A DNA stretch of 64,000 nt from Salvelinus alpinus (GCF_045679555.1 NC_092100.1:34574606-34638605), one strand, 5' to 3'; numbered from the stretch's first letter, positions 38,780 through 54,934 are shown. The notes: a model not told the origin generated them from the sequence alone. Made by a program: numbers and translations.

Positions 38780-40920
38780 GTGATATCTCACATCTCAAAA
38801 TAGGGCTACTTAATGTTAGATCCCTCACGTCCAAGGCAGTCATAGTCAATGAACTAATCACTGATCATAATCTTGATGTGATTGGCCTGACTGAAAATTG
38901 GCTCAAGCCTGATGAATTTACTGTGTTAAATGAGGCCTCTCCTCTTGGTTACACTAGTGACCATATCCCCTGCGAAATCCCGCAAAGGCGGAGGTGTTGA
39001 TAACATTTAGGACAGCAAAAAAACAACTTTTGAGCTTCTTGTCATGAAATCTGTGCAGCCTACTCAATCACTTTTTATAGCTACTGTTTACAGGCCTCCT
39101 GGGGTGTATACAGCGTTTCTCACTGAGTTCCCTGAATTCCTATCGGACCTTGTAGTCATGGCAGATAATATTTTGGTGACTTTGATATTCACATGGAAAA
39201 GTCTACAGAACCACTCCAAAAGGCTTTTGGAGCCATCATCGACTCAGTGGGTTTTGTCCAACATGTCTCCTGACCTACTCATTTCCACAGTTATACCCTG
39301 GATCTAGTTACGTCACGTGGAATAAATATTGTGGATCTAAATGTTTTTCCTCATAATCCTGGACTATTTGACCACCATTTTATTACATTTGCAATCGCAA
39401 CAATTAATCTACTCGAGACCCCAACCAAGGATCATGAAAAGTCGTGCAATAAATTCTCAGACAACCCAAAGATTCCTAGATGCCCTTCCAGACTCCCCCC
39501 ACCTACCTAAGGTCAGAGTACAAAAATGTGTTAACCACATAACTGAGGATCTAAGGGGTGCAGTCGCACCCCTAAAAACAAAAAACATTTGTCACAAGAA
39601 ATTTGCTCCCTGGTAAACAGCAAATACCTGAGCAACCTTACAGAAAATTGGAACGGAAAGTCTTACGACAAGCTTGGAAAGACAGTACTGTGCAATATCG
39701 AAGGGCCCTCATTCCTGCTCGATCATCTTATTTTTTTCAACCTAATTGAGGAGAATAAGAACAATCCAACATTTATTTTTTGATACTGTCGCAAAGCTAA
39801 ATAAAAAGCAGCATTCCCCAAGAGAGGATGGCTTTCACTTCAGCAGTGATTAAAATATCATGATCATTAGAAAGAAAATGATGGACTCCTCTTTGAATCT
39901 GAGTATTTCTCCAAAGCTCAGTTGTCCTGAGTGCACAGAATTGCCAGGACCTAGGATCAATGGAGACTCTCAAGTTTTTAAATCCTGTATCTCTTGACAC
40001 ATGACAGTAGTCATGGCCTCTAAAGCTTCAAGCTGCATACTAGACCGTATTCAAAATAAACTACTGAAAGAGCTACTTCCTGTGCTTGGCCCTCCTATGT
40101 TGAACATAAAAAAATGGCTCCCTATCCACCAGATGTGTACCAAACTCACTAAAAGTGGCAATAAAAAAGCCTCACTTGAAAAAGCCAAACATTGACCCAG
40201 TAAATGTAAAAACATTCGGCCTATATCAAATCTCCCATTCCTCTCAAACATTTTAGAAAAAGCTGTTGCGAAGCAACTCACTGCCTTTCTGAAGACAAAT
40301 AATGTATACGAAACGCTTCAGTCTGGTTTTAGACCCCATCATATCACTGAGACTGCACTCAAGAAGGTGGTAAATTACCGTTTAAAGGCATTAGACAAAG
40401 TCTCTGCATGCTCGTGCTCCTATACCTTAGTGCAACTTTTGACACCATCGATCATGACATTCTTTTGGAGAGATTATAAACCCTAATTTGTCTACATGGA
40501 CAAGTTCTTGCCTGGTTTAGATCGTATCTGTCAGAAAGATATCAGTTCGTCTCTGTGGATGGTTTGTTTCTGCGTTCCTCAAGGTTCTGTTTAAAGACCC
40601 CTATTGTTTTCACTATATATTCTACCTCCTGGTGATGTCATTCGGAAACACAATGTCAACTTTCACTGCTATACGGACGACACACAAATGTACATTTTGA
40701 TGACTTCCTACCCTGGAAGCCTGTGTTGCAGACATTAGGAAGTGGATGCGGCAATTGTTTTCCTTTTAAATTCGGACAAAACATAGACGCTAGTTCTAGG
40801 TCCCAAGAAACAAAGAGATTTGCTGTTGGATCTGACAATGAATCTTGATGGTTGTATAGTGTTCTCAAATAAAACTGTGAAAGACCTCGGTGTTACTCTG
40901 GACCCTGATCTCTGAATCTG
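38780..40920 (+). pseudogene. L2b ORF2 (endonuclease-reverse transcriptase) remnant
   Basis: The endonuclease start is clear at 38800-38940 (KIGLLNVRSLTSKAVIVNEL, then LDVIGLTENWLKPDEF), where the catalytic TETW reads TENW. VYRPPG follows near 39085. The GDF motif (about 39170-39190) is damaged by a short deletion. RT fragments are at 40020-40700; the PQGS region at 40575-40600 contains a stop, and the YADD region reads YTDD at about 40670-40682. The thumb remnant (40750-40915) aligns with 19070-19205. Many frameshifts make it plainly dead. Confidence 0.8.
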
Positions 40921-40968
40921 AAACATTTTGATCAAAAATTATGCAGAAAAGCTCATCCTGTCACGTCT

Positions 40969-41217
40969 GCTCCCGCTCTCCCTCCCTGGAGCTCAAAGGC
41001 ACCAGGCTCCCCAGCATTACACACTCCTGCGACCATCATTATGCACACCTGCCTTCTCCCATCACACGATTCAGCAATTATTGGACTCACCTGGACTCAA
41101 TCACTTCTGCCATTATCCCTCCTATACTTGTCAGTTCCCCAGCTCTGTTCCCTGATGCTGCATTATTTGTCGTCTGTCCTTATGTTACCTGATGCTGATG
41201 CTGTTGCTTGTGTCCCT
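40969..41217 (+). mobile_element. LTR-like fragment inside L2b
   Basis: It begins TGTCACGTCTGC and has C/T-rich sequence unlike L2. The collinear L2a sequence lacks it. No matching end or target duplication is visible, so it may be a truncated LTR of another family. Confidence 0.4.
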
Positions 41218-41720
41218 GGAGGCCAGGGTCAGTCTGTTATATCTGGTGTAATTCTCCTGTCTTATCTGCTGTCCTGTGTGAATTTAAGTATGCTCCCTCT
41301 AAGTGTCTCTCTCTCCATCTCTCCTTCCCCTCCCTAGGACCATGCCTCAGGACTACCTGGCCTGATGACTCCTGGCTGTCCACAGTCCAACTGGTCTTGC
41401 TGCTGCTCCAGTTTCAACTGTTCTGCCTGCGGCTATAGAACCTTGACCTGTTCACCAGACGTGCTACCTTGTCCCGGACCTGCTATATTCGACTCTATCT
41501 CTCCCTGTCTACCGCACCTGCTGTCTCGACCTCTGAATGCTCGGCTATGAAAAGCCAACTGACATTTATTCCTGAGGTATGCACCCTGTTGCACCCTCTA
41601 CAACCCTACTGGTCATCTATGAACGTTTGAACATCTTGAAGAACAATCTGGCCTTAATGGCCATGTACTCTTATAATCTCCACCCGGCATAGCTAGAAGA
41701 TGACTGACCACAGCTCAGAG

Positions 41721-42222
41721 CCTGTTAACAATGGTGCCAACATTGTGGCAGATCTATCAGTGGGGGGGTGGGTGAATGTGTCAAAGACCTGACTGGGCCC
41801 AGCACCGCACGGTATGGCTGGTTTTGTTTTGTTCGAGGTTGTGTACTGAGGAACATGTCACTTGGTTCCAGAAGAAAGCCACTTTCAATTTCTTTAGGTT
41901 AGGGGCTTTCATCAACGTCAGTGTTTCTTGGTGGGATATCAACCATTCAAAGTTGGCCTTAGTGGGAGTGACCATATAATTCTAAAGGAGTGACCTATGT
42001 AAAGTATTTGTCATCGTTACTAGTTAAAAAAGTCAAAAAGTCATAATTATATCTAAACCCTGCCCATTTCCACAATTTATCTTGTTAAAATGTGATTTTA
42101 AACCTAAACCTAACTAATGAAGGCCAGGTTTGATGCGTTGGTCCACCAGACCATTTGGGTGTAAGTGTCTGGGAATGAGATTAGGTGTAATGTGACTAAC
42201 ATGACTTCACTTCAGAGTGTAT
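41721..42222. other. No gene recognised
   Basis: Intergenic sequence between L2b and a SINE head. Confidence 0.5.
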
Positions 42223-42351
42223 GCTCCCGAGTGGTGCAGCAGTCTAAGGCACTGCATTTCAGTGCTAGAGGCATCACTACAGACCCTGGTTCAATCCCTG
42301 GCTGTATCACAACCGGCCATGATGGCGAGTCCCATAGAGCGGCGCACAAAA
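42223..42351 (+). mobile_element. tRNA-derived SINE head fragment
   Basis: It starts 'gctcccgagtggtgcagcag' with an A-box-like stretch. A B-box-like 'ggttcaatccc' lies near 42288. The body reaches 'gagcggcgcacaa' and stops; the minus-strand fragments at 36339 and 37711 hold the part that would follow. Confidence 0.75.
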
Positions 42352-43344
42352 TGTCATCCTTCAGCACAACATATCACCCTTTTTAAAGCACATGTTTATA
42401 TCATATTCTGCATAGTGGGTTATGTCATATTTGACATTGGTGATTATGTCACACAGTTATGCCACATTTATGAACCCTTTATAAAGCATGACATACCGTT
42501 ATAGATGCTTTGTATCACATTTATGTAGTGCTTATGAAGACTTTTTGTAGCCTTTATAAGCTAAACGTAATTTAAATAACAACATATTTGTTCTGGGTTT
42601 CAATCATATTTGCCGTCCCCTAGGCCTGCTCTCTATGACTCGCCTGAGACCACTCAGAGTTATAACTACTGTACTGTAACTCAGCTCCAATCACATTAGC
42701 TCCAGACAGATGGAGCCCAGAGGATAACTAAAACACAATTTACTGCATGTCTTTATTTCTATCAGCCACAACAAGACTCCTCAGCACAATTGCACAGCCA
42801 TTTCCTGCTGCCTCTAATTGAATGAGGTCACTTCCTGTCCGCTAATGGAATGAGGTTGTTTGGTCCTTAGTTAGTGGTTCTGGAATGGGTTTGGGGTCTG
42901 TGCATTGGGGTAGAGGGTTAAACTGTGGCTAAGAACCTGTCTAAACTGATAGATGTGTTAATCTCAGCTGAAGGTTGGTAATAGTTCCATGTTCTCACAA
43001 GCTTCGTCCCGAGCCCCATCCATCATTTACATTTATAATGATGTTAACATGCTAAATAAAATAATGATTACATTTGTAACATCATTAAACCTTTCCAAGA
43101 GGAGACACCCCAGAAAGGAGACAGAGTATGAACGAGAGAGAACGAGAGAGAGAGAGGAAGAGAGGGAGAAAGAGAGAGCCTTCTATTGCTCGTTGTGTAA
43201 GCAGCCTCTGTACCCACTAATGAGAAGGTTCCCTCAGTGAACTTGGCACAAACATAACAGCAGATGCCCTTCTTAACACACAGGGAGAGAGGGAGAGGAA
43301 AAGAAAGAAGGAGAGGGAAAGATACATGGAGAGAGAAATGGATC
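42352..43344. other. No gene recognised
   Basis: The part at 42370-42560 has recurring 'ttatgtcat' and 'cacatttatg' words and may be a MITE-like repeat. GAGA-rich stretches lie at 43125-43180 and 43282-43340. No gene is seen. Confidence 0.45.
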
Positions 43345-43540
43345 GTGATGTAGAGGGGTAGAGTGATGTAGAGGGGTAGAGTGATGGAGAGGGGTAGAGT
43401 GATGGAGAGGGGTAGAGTGATAGAGAGGGGTAGAGTGATGGAGAGGGGTAGAGTGATGGAGAGGGGTAGAGTGATGGAGAGGGGTAGAGTGATGGAGAGG
43501 GGTAGAGTGATGTAGAGGGGTAGAGTGATGGAGAGGGAGA
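43345..43540. repeat. 18-bp tandem repeat, 10-11 copies
   Basis: The unit 'gtgatggagaggggtaga' is repeated with few substitutions (tag for gag in the first, second and last-but-one units). Confidence 0.93.
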
Positions 43541-45186
<1,646 letters not shown>

Positions 45187-45537
45187 GCACATCTCCCCTC
45201 TGGTAACAGTGGTTTCTAGTCTACTATGTCTCATAACCAACCCACTGCAGAGAGATCCCTGTGAGCACGTGGAACATTTAGACAAAGCAAGGGACCATAC
45301 TGTAGTACACATCATAGGCTGAAGCACGGACATTTTTCATGAAATGAAGCATTGTTTGATAATAATATTGTATTACATAACTACTGATTTCTATATTATA
45401 GAGATGGAAGATTTGTGGAGGGGTGTATAGTAGTGTGTAGTATCTCATGCAACACCACCCCTCATGGGGTGACAGCTTATCACATGCTTCAGTCGCTGTG
45501 TGTGTGTAAATGTGTGGTTGTGTCTGTGTGTGTGTGT

Positions 45538-47664
<2,127 letters not shown>

Positions 47665-48026
47665 TGTCACGAACGTCGTCAGGGAAATGACCGGACCAAG
47701 GTGCAGCGTGGTCAGCGTACATTTCACTTTATTTTAAACGTCGCCAACAAAAACAAGAAACAACAAAAACGAACGTGAAGCTTACTAGGGCTATACAGGC
47801 CACTAACAAAGTCAACTACCTACAACTAAGGTGGAAAAATAGGCTGCCTAAGTATGATTCCCAATCAGAGACAATGATAGACAGCTGTCCCTGATTGAGA
47901 ACCATATCCGGCCAAAACATAGAAACAGAAAACATAGAAATAAAGAAACTAGAATGCCCACCCTAGTCACACCCTGGCCTATCCAAAATAGAGAATTAAA
48001 GCCTCTCTATGGCCAGGGCGTCACAC
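47665..48026 (-). mobile_element. Solo LTR 6, ends diverged
   Basis: TGTCACGAACG at the left and 'agggcgtcaca' at the right delimit a 362-bp element of the same type as solo LTRs 1 and 7, with the hairpin at about 47851-47908. I find no clear target duplication, so it is older or rearranged. Confidence 0.75.
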
Positions 48027-49669
48027 ATTTGTTACATCACAAAACTGGAGAGCAAATTTTGCAGGTAAGAAAGTGATATGACCTGTAGCATGGTCAAGCA
48101 AGTAAATTTTTTTTTTGACAGTTTACTAGAAAACTACTGATATAGAACCACAGAGTTATCGCAAGTCAGAACAAAGACAACATTAGCACGGCCTCCGCTA
48201 TTCCAGCACCATTTAAACTTTTAAACATAATCAAATCAACAAGACATTATGCTTAGTTTAATACACTGAAAACAAACTTGAAGATACCAAAAAAAATGTC
48301 CAATCAATGTTTCTAAATACAGTATCATATGTCTGTCCATGGTACTGATTTCTGTGTGTTTGTGTGTGTGCGTGTGCATGCTGGCTCACCATAAAAGTTG
48401 ACTCATCCTACTTGTAGACTAGTTGAACACCAATACCATCCTCCTCTCCTTCATGTTGGCAAAACGGTATATATCTCTGTCATACAGTACGCTTTTAGTT
48501 TTTGTTTTCATAGGCTACCTAGCTAAAATGCTTGCTAGCCTAACTTCCTTGCATTGGCAAAAATGTACCAGCTAAGTTAACTAGCTAGGTAACGTGAGAG
48601 TACTAGGCTACATCTAGGCTACATATTGATCTTCAATAGTCTCAGGCTAGTGGCACAACACATTAATTTATGGTTGAATCAGAATTGCCATCATAATCAT
48701 TGGCCTGTACAGATAATTAAGTAAAAACCACAAGTCCAAATCCACATCTCCCTCCATGGGTTATGAAAGGGCCAATTTAGCAAGCTGGCTACTGCAGGAC
48801 ATCAACACAAGCAGATCAGAAACGGACATGTTTCTCTGACAACCATGACATTTTGTTTAGGATGTGATTTTATTGGTGTGACGCCAAATCCAAACTACCC
48901 TCCCTTTGGGGGAGTTTTGTTGCGAAAGGACAACCTACAGTTGAGCTCAGCACAACGCTAATTGGAAAATTATTTTATTTTATTTTTAATCAAGGGAGGC
49001 CAAATGCTTAATGGCATCAATCAATCAAATGCTATGGCAGCAACATGTCATACTCTGTTGTTCCAGACAGCATCAGATACATGGGCTTCACTTACTGAGA
49101 CAGAGTGCTGTTTTCCTCGCTCAGATGTTTTCTCAGAAGAGATTCAGCCACTTGCGAATTGACGGAAAATTATCAATACAGAAAGACGGGATAAATTATT
49201 TTGACAATTTGTATTTTTTTATTGGTCAAATTTTTGGGAAGCCTGGCTTCTCTTGGTATCCATGAATACCCGCCACTACCCAAATGGGTCCTAAAATTCT
49301 AAATCAAATAGTTAAATGATCATTGGTATGACCATCTTATGTTAGTTTAGTAGAGGTTCTGGAGGCAAAGAAATATCCAAGGGCCACAGTTGGAGAATCC
49401 CAGAACTTGGTCACATCTTGTGGTCACCAGGTCTCTTAATCTACAAATAGAGGCCATCTCCATGCCAATAGGGCTCTTTGGAAGGGTTTACCAGAAAAAA
49501 AGCCTTCATTTAGATCATACAATAATCTAAATGCCTTGAATTGGAACCAGGTGCTATCGATATATGATACAAAAATAAAGGTCTTTAGCTACACACACCA
49601 GCAGTGGGTTGAGTGTAAGAATAAGGCTATAACGTAACAAAATATTACAAAAACATGTAGGCAATGTAC
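48027..49669. other. No gene recognised
   Basis: Intergenic DNA with 'gctagct'-type words near 48520-48600; no element is identified. Confidence 0.5.
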
Positions 49670-50045
49670 ATTCCACATGCTAACTACACTCCATGCTGTC
49701 AAGTAAGTACTGAAACTTTTACTCCACCTCTCAGATCCAGATACAGGGGTGGAGACTACAATGCAATGAAAATGAAAGTAAAATTCTTCAAGTGAACAAT
49801 ACATTTAAGAGCAACGGGGATTGGGCATATAATCTGTCTAACACAAGAATACACGGTAAGAAACTACAAGTGTTATGATTCAAATAAATTATATTTGGAG
49901 TTATGAGATCTTTACTTAAAGATTTCAGCTGCTACTTAATTTAACGAATAAGAGTGTTAAGAATGTTAGATAAGTTATCATTATCAAGAGGTGAGTTTCT
50001 GCTCAGTAAAACACACTTTCCCAGGGTAAACTAAATCAAAAAGTG
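49670..50045 (+). repeat. Copy 1 of a diverged 14-kb-spaced direct repeat
   Basis: It shows spaced similarity, in the same order, to 63615-63985. Shared stretches are 'actccacc', 'aagtaaaat', 'aagtgaa', 'catttaa', 'acgggga', 'ggtaag', 'ttatcattatca' and 'ggtaaactaaat'. A splice-donor-like 'cggtaagaa' lies at about 49854. It is not a transposon I recognise. Confidence 0.55.
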
Positions 50046-50821
50046 TCAAGGAATGCTTTAATCAGTCTGATTTGTGTTTGCTGATATCTGAGTATTCATT
50101 CTGGTACAGTTAAAACAAAAGTTTTAGAACCACAGGAAATCAGATCCCACCCTGTGCCTAGAGGCATGGTTGATCCTTAGTGCAGAGCTAACTATGTCTG
50201 GTGAGAGCACATGGCGAATGAGTCTGTGCTAATATAAATATCTAAGGAAAAGCCTGCTGGGCTTTGCCACTTGCTGTGCCCCTTTAGTTTTCTCTTTGGT
50301 TCATATGTTTGTAATTTTAATGAGCATACTTTTTTTATAAAAGAGGAATGGAAATAGAGAAACTGTTAAACTGTTAGTGAAAGCAAAGTATGATGAACTG
50401 AACTATGAATACGCATTTCTTATGAACTGTCACTCAGTCAAATCGTATAAATTGTTACATGTTGGGTTATATATTGTTTCAGTGTATAAAGTAATCTGTA
50501 ACGGCGCTTTGTTCCACGATGCTTTATGCTAGAAACCACCTTTAAAATACCCTGGAAAGACTCTGATGCATATGGGGATATCATTGTTCTATGACATTCA
50601 GAGGCTGAGCTACAACCTTCTATAGCCAAGGACACAAAGCATAAACTTTGCTTGGGAACGAATCTAATTCTGTCACTATCAATTGATTAAGCTATTCACT
50701 TTCTGTAATAAAATATGTTTAAAACCTGACAGCTTTTAGGGAAATACTTCTGACGTTCTCTCGTTGGGTTAAGCCACGGAAGAAGAGTAGCCAGCAGTTA
50801 AAGCTTACATTTTTCTGTGTC
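50046..50821. other. No gene recognised
   Basis: AT-rich DNA. A TATAAATA-like word at about 50232 could belong to a promoter, but no transcript structure can be supported. Confidence 0.4.
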
Positions 50822-51885
50822 GGTAGGTCTACTCTGTCTGGGGTGGAAAGGTAGGTCTACTCTGTCTGGGGTGGAAAGGTAGTCCTACTCTGTCTGGGGT
50901 GGAAAGGTAGGCCTACTCTGTCTGGGGTGGAAAGGTAGGTCTATTCTGTCTGGGGTGGAAAGGTAGTCCTACTCTGTCTGGGGTGGAAAGGTAGGCCTAC
51001 TCTGTCTGGGGTGGAAAGGTAGGTCTATTCTGTCTGGGGTGGAAATGTAGACCTATTCTGTCTGGGGTGGAAAGGTAGGCCTATTCTGTCTGGGGTGGAA
51101 ATGTAGGCCTATTCTGTCTGGGGTGGAAAGGTAGGCCTAGTCTGTCTGTGGTGGAAAGGTAGGCCTATTCTGTCTGGGGTGGAAATGTAGGCCTATTCTG
51201 TCTGGGGTGGAAAGGTAGGTCTACTCTGTCTGGGGTGGAAATGTAGGCATATTCTGTCTGGGGTGGAAAGGTAGGCCTAGTCTGTCTGGGGTGGAAATGT
51301 AGTCCTATTCTGTCTGGGGTGGAAAGGTATGCCTATTCTGTCTGGGGTGGAAAGGTAGACCTATTCTGTCTGGGGTGGAAAGGTAGGCCTATTCTGTCTG
51401 GATAGGAAAGGTAGGCCTATTCTGTCTGGGGTGGAAAGGTAGGCCTATTCTGTCTGTGGTGTAAAGGTAGGCCTACTCTGTCTGGGGTGGAAAGGTAGGC
51501 CTACTCTGTCTGGGGTGGAAAGGTAGGCTTATTCTGTCTGGGGTGGAAAGGTAGGCCTACTCTGTCTGGGGTGGAACGGTAGGCCTACGCTGTCTGGGGT
51601 GGAAAGGTAGGCTTACTCTGTCTGGGGTGGAATGGTAGGCCTATTCTGTCTGGGGTGGAAAGGTAGGCTTACTCTGGCTGGGGTGGAAAGGTAGGCTTAC
51701 TCTGTCTGGGGTGGAATGGTAGGCCTATTCTGGCTGGGGTGGAAAGGTAGGCTTACTCTGTCTGGGGTGGAAAGGTAGGCTTACTCTGTCTGGGGTGGAA
51801 AGGTAGGCCTACTCTGTCTGGGGTGGAAAGGCAAGCCTATTCTGTCTGGGGTGGAAAGGTAGACCTATTCTGTCTCGGGTGGAAA
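50822..51885. repeat. 28-bp minisatellite, 38 copies
   Basis: The unit 'ggtaggcctattctgtctgg' plus 'ggtggaaa' repeats without length variation for 1064 bp. Units differ at a few fixed positions (such as gtctac, gcctat and gcttac types). A three-unit block (50878-50961) is repeated exactly at 50962-51045. Confidence 0.97.
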
Positions 51886-52456
51886 GATTTGGCATTGGAG
51901 AAACATGATGAGATTAACACATATGCCTATCTGTCCATTTCTTGCCTGTATTTTCAGTAATTTGTGTGGTATAAAATAAAGATTATGATGACATGTAAAA
52001 TGCCGAATTGCATGACATTTTTGTAAAAGGCCATTTTTTCTCTGACCTGCAAATATGTTGATAGTTTAATGCAATGATTTTACTATAAAGGAAATCTTTC
52101 CACCCCTACTTGTCCACGGTGGTCTGCAAACCCACAACCTTCTGGACGGCAGCCATGTGAGCTATCAAAATTCCAGCGTCGACATTTAACCCTTACAGGA
52201 CGAAGAACATTTTGTAACGCTTCATGTCTAAGGCTCTGATCTGTCCAATAATTGAGGGTAAATGGTAGACATGTTCTCTGCTATCCACTTTGTATTCATT
52301 ATTTTGGGGGGTATAGGGGAGGGCCACTTGATTTTTTTGAAGTGTTCAGGGTACCTCTAGTTAGAAAATATTTTGCTGATGTGAGGGCCATCCATTTTAA
52401 TTTTAAAGAGTTCCGTTTTTCTCCATGTAAACCTTATTATAAACAACATTAAAAAC
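51886..52456. other. No gene recognised
   Basis: Probably an unclassified dispersed repeat at 52250-52440 (with 'agggccacttgat' and 'gtgttcagggtacctctag'). I cannot name it. Confidence 0.4.
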
Positions 52457-52576
52457 GTTACCAGTCTGGAGGTTGCTGATGCTACTAGGCAGGGGACAGT
52501 GGATGAGATGGAGGAAAGATACACCCCAGGAGGGGCTATGAAGATGTCACTGGCTATCCTGACGAAACGTTTCTGA
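52457..52576 (+). pseudogene. Possible pyrin-domain-like exon remnant
   Basis: The plus-strand frame 52457-52576 reads, in part, ADATRQGTVDEMEERYTPG followed by GAMKMSLAIL, then a stop. This resembles the second half of fish pyrin (PYD) death-fold domains found in NLR and related immune genes, which often have an ADRxDTVDxMxxxYGPxGAxxxxLxIL pattern. It is only about 40 codons, without visible partner exons, next to a Tc1 insertion. It could equally be chance similarity. Confidence 0.3.
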
Positions 52577-52605
52577 CAGTCTGCAAAATAGGTGATAAAA
52601 CTGTA

Positions 52606-54237
52606 CAGTTGAAGTCGGAAGTTTACATACACTTAGGTTGGAGTCATTAAAACTCGTTTTTCAACCACTCCACATATTTCTTGTGAACAAACTATAGTTT
52701 TGGCAAGTCGGTTAGGACATCTACTTTGTGCACGACACAAGTAATTTTTCCAACAATTGATTACAGACAGATTATTTCACTTATAATTCACTGTATCACA
52801 ATTCCAGTGGGTCAAAAGTTTACATACACTAAGTTGACCATACCTTTAAACAGCTTGGAAAATTCCAGAAAATGATGTCAAGGCTTTAGAAGCTTCTGAT
52901 AGGCTCATTGACATAATTTGAGTCAATTGGAGGTGTACCTGTCGATTTATTTCAAGGCCTACCTTCAAACTCAGTGCCTCTTTGCTTGACATCATGGGAA
53001 AATCCCAAAAAATCAGCCAAGACCTCAAAAACAAAATTGCAGACCTCCACAAGTCTGGTTCATCCTTGGGAGCAATTTACAAACGCCTGAAGGTACCACG
53101 TTCATCTGTACAAACAATAGTACGCAAGTATAAACACCATGGGACCACGCAGCCGCCATACCACTCAGGAAGGAGACGCGTTCTGTCTCCTAGAGATTAA
53201 CGTACTTTGGTGCGAAAAGTGCAAATCAATCCCAGAACAACAGCAAAGGACCTTGTGAAGATGCGGGAGTAAACAGGTACAAAAGTATCTATATCCACAG
53301 TAAAACGAGTACTATATCGACATAACCTGATAGGCCGCTCAGCAAGGAAGAAGCCACTGCTCCAAAACCGCCATAAAAAAGTCAGACTACGGTTTGCAAC
53401 TGCACATGGGTTCAAAGATCATACTTTTTTGGAGAAATGTCCTCTGGTCTGATGAAACAAAAATAGAACTGTTTGGCCATAATGACCATCGTTATGTTTG
53501 GAGGAAAAAGGGGGATGCTTGCAAGCCAAGAACACCATCCACGAAGCATGGGGGTGGCAGCATCATGTTGTGGGGGTGCTTTGCTGCAGGAAGGACTGGT
53601 GCACTTCACAAAATAGATGGCATCATGCGGTAGGAAGATTATGTGGATATATTGAAGCAACATCTCAAGACATCAGTCAGGAAGTTAAAGCTTGGTCGCA
53701 AATGGGTTTCCAAATGGACAATGACCCCAAGCATACTTCCAAATTGTGGCAAAATGGCTTAAGGACAACAACGTCAAGGTATTGGAGTGGCCATCACAAA
53801 GCCCTGACCTCAATCCTATAGAAAATTTGTGGGCAGAACTGAAAAGGCGTGTGCGAGCAAGGAGGCCGACAAACCTGACTCAGTTACACCAGCTCAGTCA
53901 GGAGGAATGGGCCAAAATCCACCCAACTTATTGTGGGAAGCTTGTGGAAGGCTACCCGAAATGTTTGACCCAAGTTAAACAATTTAAAGGCAATGCAACC
54001 AAATACTAATTGAGTGTATGTAAACGTCTGACCCGCTGGGAATGTGATGAAAGAAATAAAAGCTGAAATAAATAATTCTCTCTACAATTATTCTGACATT
54101 TCACATTCTTAAAATAAAGTGGTGATCCTAACTGACCTAAGACAGGGAATTTTTACAGGGATTAAATGTCAGGAATTGTGGTACAACTGATTTAAACGTA
54201 TTTGGCTAAAGTGTATGTAAACTTTCGACATCAACTG
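52606..54237 (+). mobile_element. Sleeping Beauty-type Tc1 transposon, structurally complete
   Basis: A 1632-bp element flanked by TA (52604-52605 and 54238-54239). Each end holds two copies of the transposase-binding direct repeat. The left outer site contains 'gaagtcggaagtttacatac' (52611-52630) and the left inner one 'gtcaaaagtttacatacact' (52811-52830). The right inner site is 'gtgtatgtaaacgtctgac' (54013-54031) and the right outer one 'gtgtatgtaaactttcgac' (54211-54229). This IR/DR layout is that of the salmonid Tc1 group from which Sleeping Beauty was derived. Confidence 0.93.
52994..54009 (+). pseudogene. Sleeping Beauty-type transposase, inactivated
   Basis: The ATG at 52994 starts a frame with the N-terminal bipartite helix-turn-helix ([20 protein letters not shown], about residues 21-40) and GRRRV linker. 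The DDE domain is recognisable: [12 protein letters not shown] with the first Asp (about 53445), MDNDPKHTSK with the second Asp (about 53715), and SPDLNPIENLWAE with the Glu (about 53800-53840). Lesions are GAA to TAA at 53198-53200 and at 53270-53272, an extra T in the T-run near 53425-53430, small losses near 53535, TAG at 53631-53633, and a lost base near 53742. All three catalytic residues survive but in different frames. Confidence 0.9.
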
Positions 54238-54239
54238 TA

Positions 54240-54521
54240 CATTGAGGCAAATGCCAGATGGGCTGGTCCAGTTTTAGCCTAGTGGTCCTGTCTAATTGGG
54301 GTTTTAATCGCCAAATTATCGGGCTAATAATGGGTAGTGCTGAGAAATTAATGGTTTTTAAGGTTGGTTCGGTTTCAGTTCCATTATTAAAACATTATCA
54401 CAATTTCAGATTTTGGTTTCGATAGCTTTTTAAAACATTAACTGCATTATGAATTATGTGGGTTGAATGCTGTTACAACAAAAATACATTTACTAAAAGT
54501 CCCATGATGGTAGTGACTGCC
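54240..54521. other. No gene recognised
   Basis: Short AT-rich gap between the Tc1 element and a solo LTR. Confidence 0.5.
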
Positions 54522-54929
54522 TGTCACGGCCGTTTATTAAAGGAGTGGACCAAGGCGCATCGTTTTGAGCGTACATACTTGTTTAATATAAGAATTTGCC
54601 ACCAAAACAATAAACGAAACGTGAAGCCAACATAGTGCTCACAGGCAGCTAAACATGGACAACTACCCACCAAACCAACATGGAAAATGGCAACCTAAAT
54701 AGGCTCCCCAATCAGAGACAACGATAAACAGCTGTCTCTGATTGGGAACCCACTCAGGCCACCATAAACCTACAACCCCTAGACAATACAAAATCCCCAT
54801 AGATAACAAAAAACCCTAGACAAGCCTAAACCCCTAGACAATACAAAAACTAAACAAACCACCCCTTGTCACACCCTGACCTAACCAAATAATAAAGAAA
54901 GCAAATATAACTAAAGTCAGGGCGTGAAA
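54522..54929 (-). mobile_element. Solo LTR 7 (target duplication CTGCC)
   Basis: The 408-bp element begins TGTCACGG and ends 'gcgtgaaa', where the final CA has mutated to AA. CTGCC at 54517-54521 and 54930-54934 confirms the boundaries. The hairpin lies at about 54697-54755. Confidence 0.88.
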
Positions 54930-54934
54930 CTGCC

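Larger units (their letters stand above)
37990..41720 (+). mobile_element. Second L2-clade LINE copy (L2b), near complete, decayed
   Basis: It carries an ORF1 with an esterase-like domain (38011-38585), ORF2 endonuclease and RT remnants (38780-40920) and the L2 3' UTR (41218-41720). It is collinear with L2a but not split by the LTR or the L2c insertion. It lacks part of the C-terminal coding region, where an LTR-like fragment (40969-41217) lies. Confidence 0.85.

Noticed and set aside
50822..51885. Regular short repeats that might suggest a CRISPR array
   Set aside because: The units are head-to-tail without unique spacers and lie in a vertebrate genome; it is a minisatellite. The 48-bp and 18-bp arrays are the same case.
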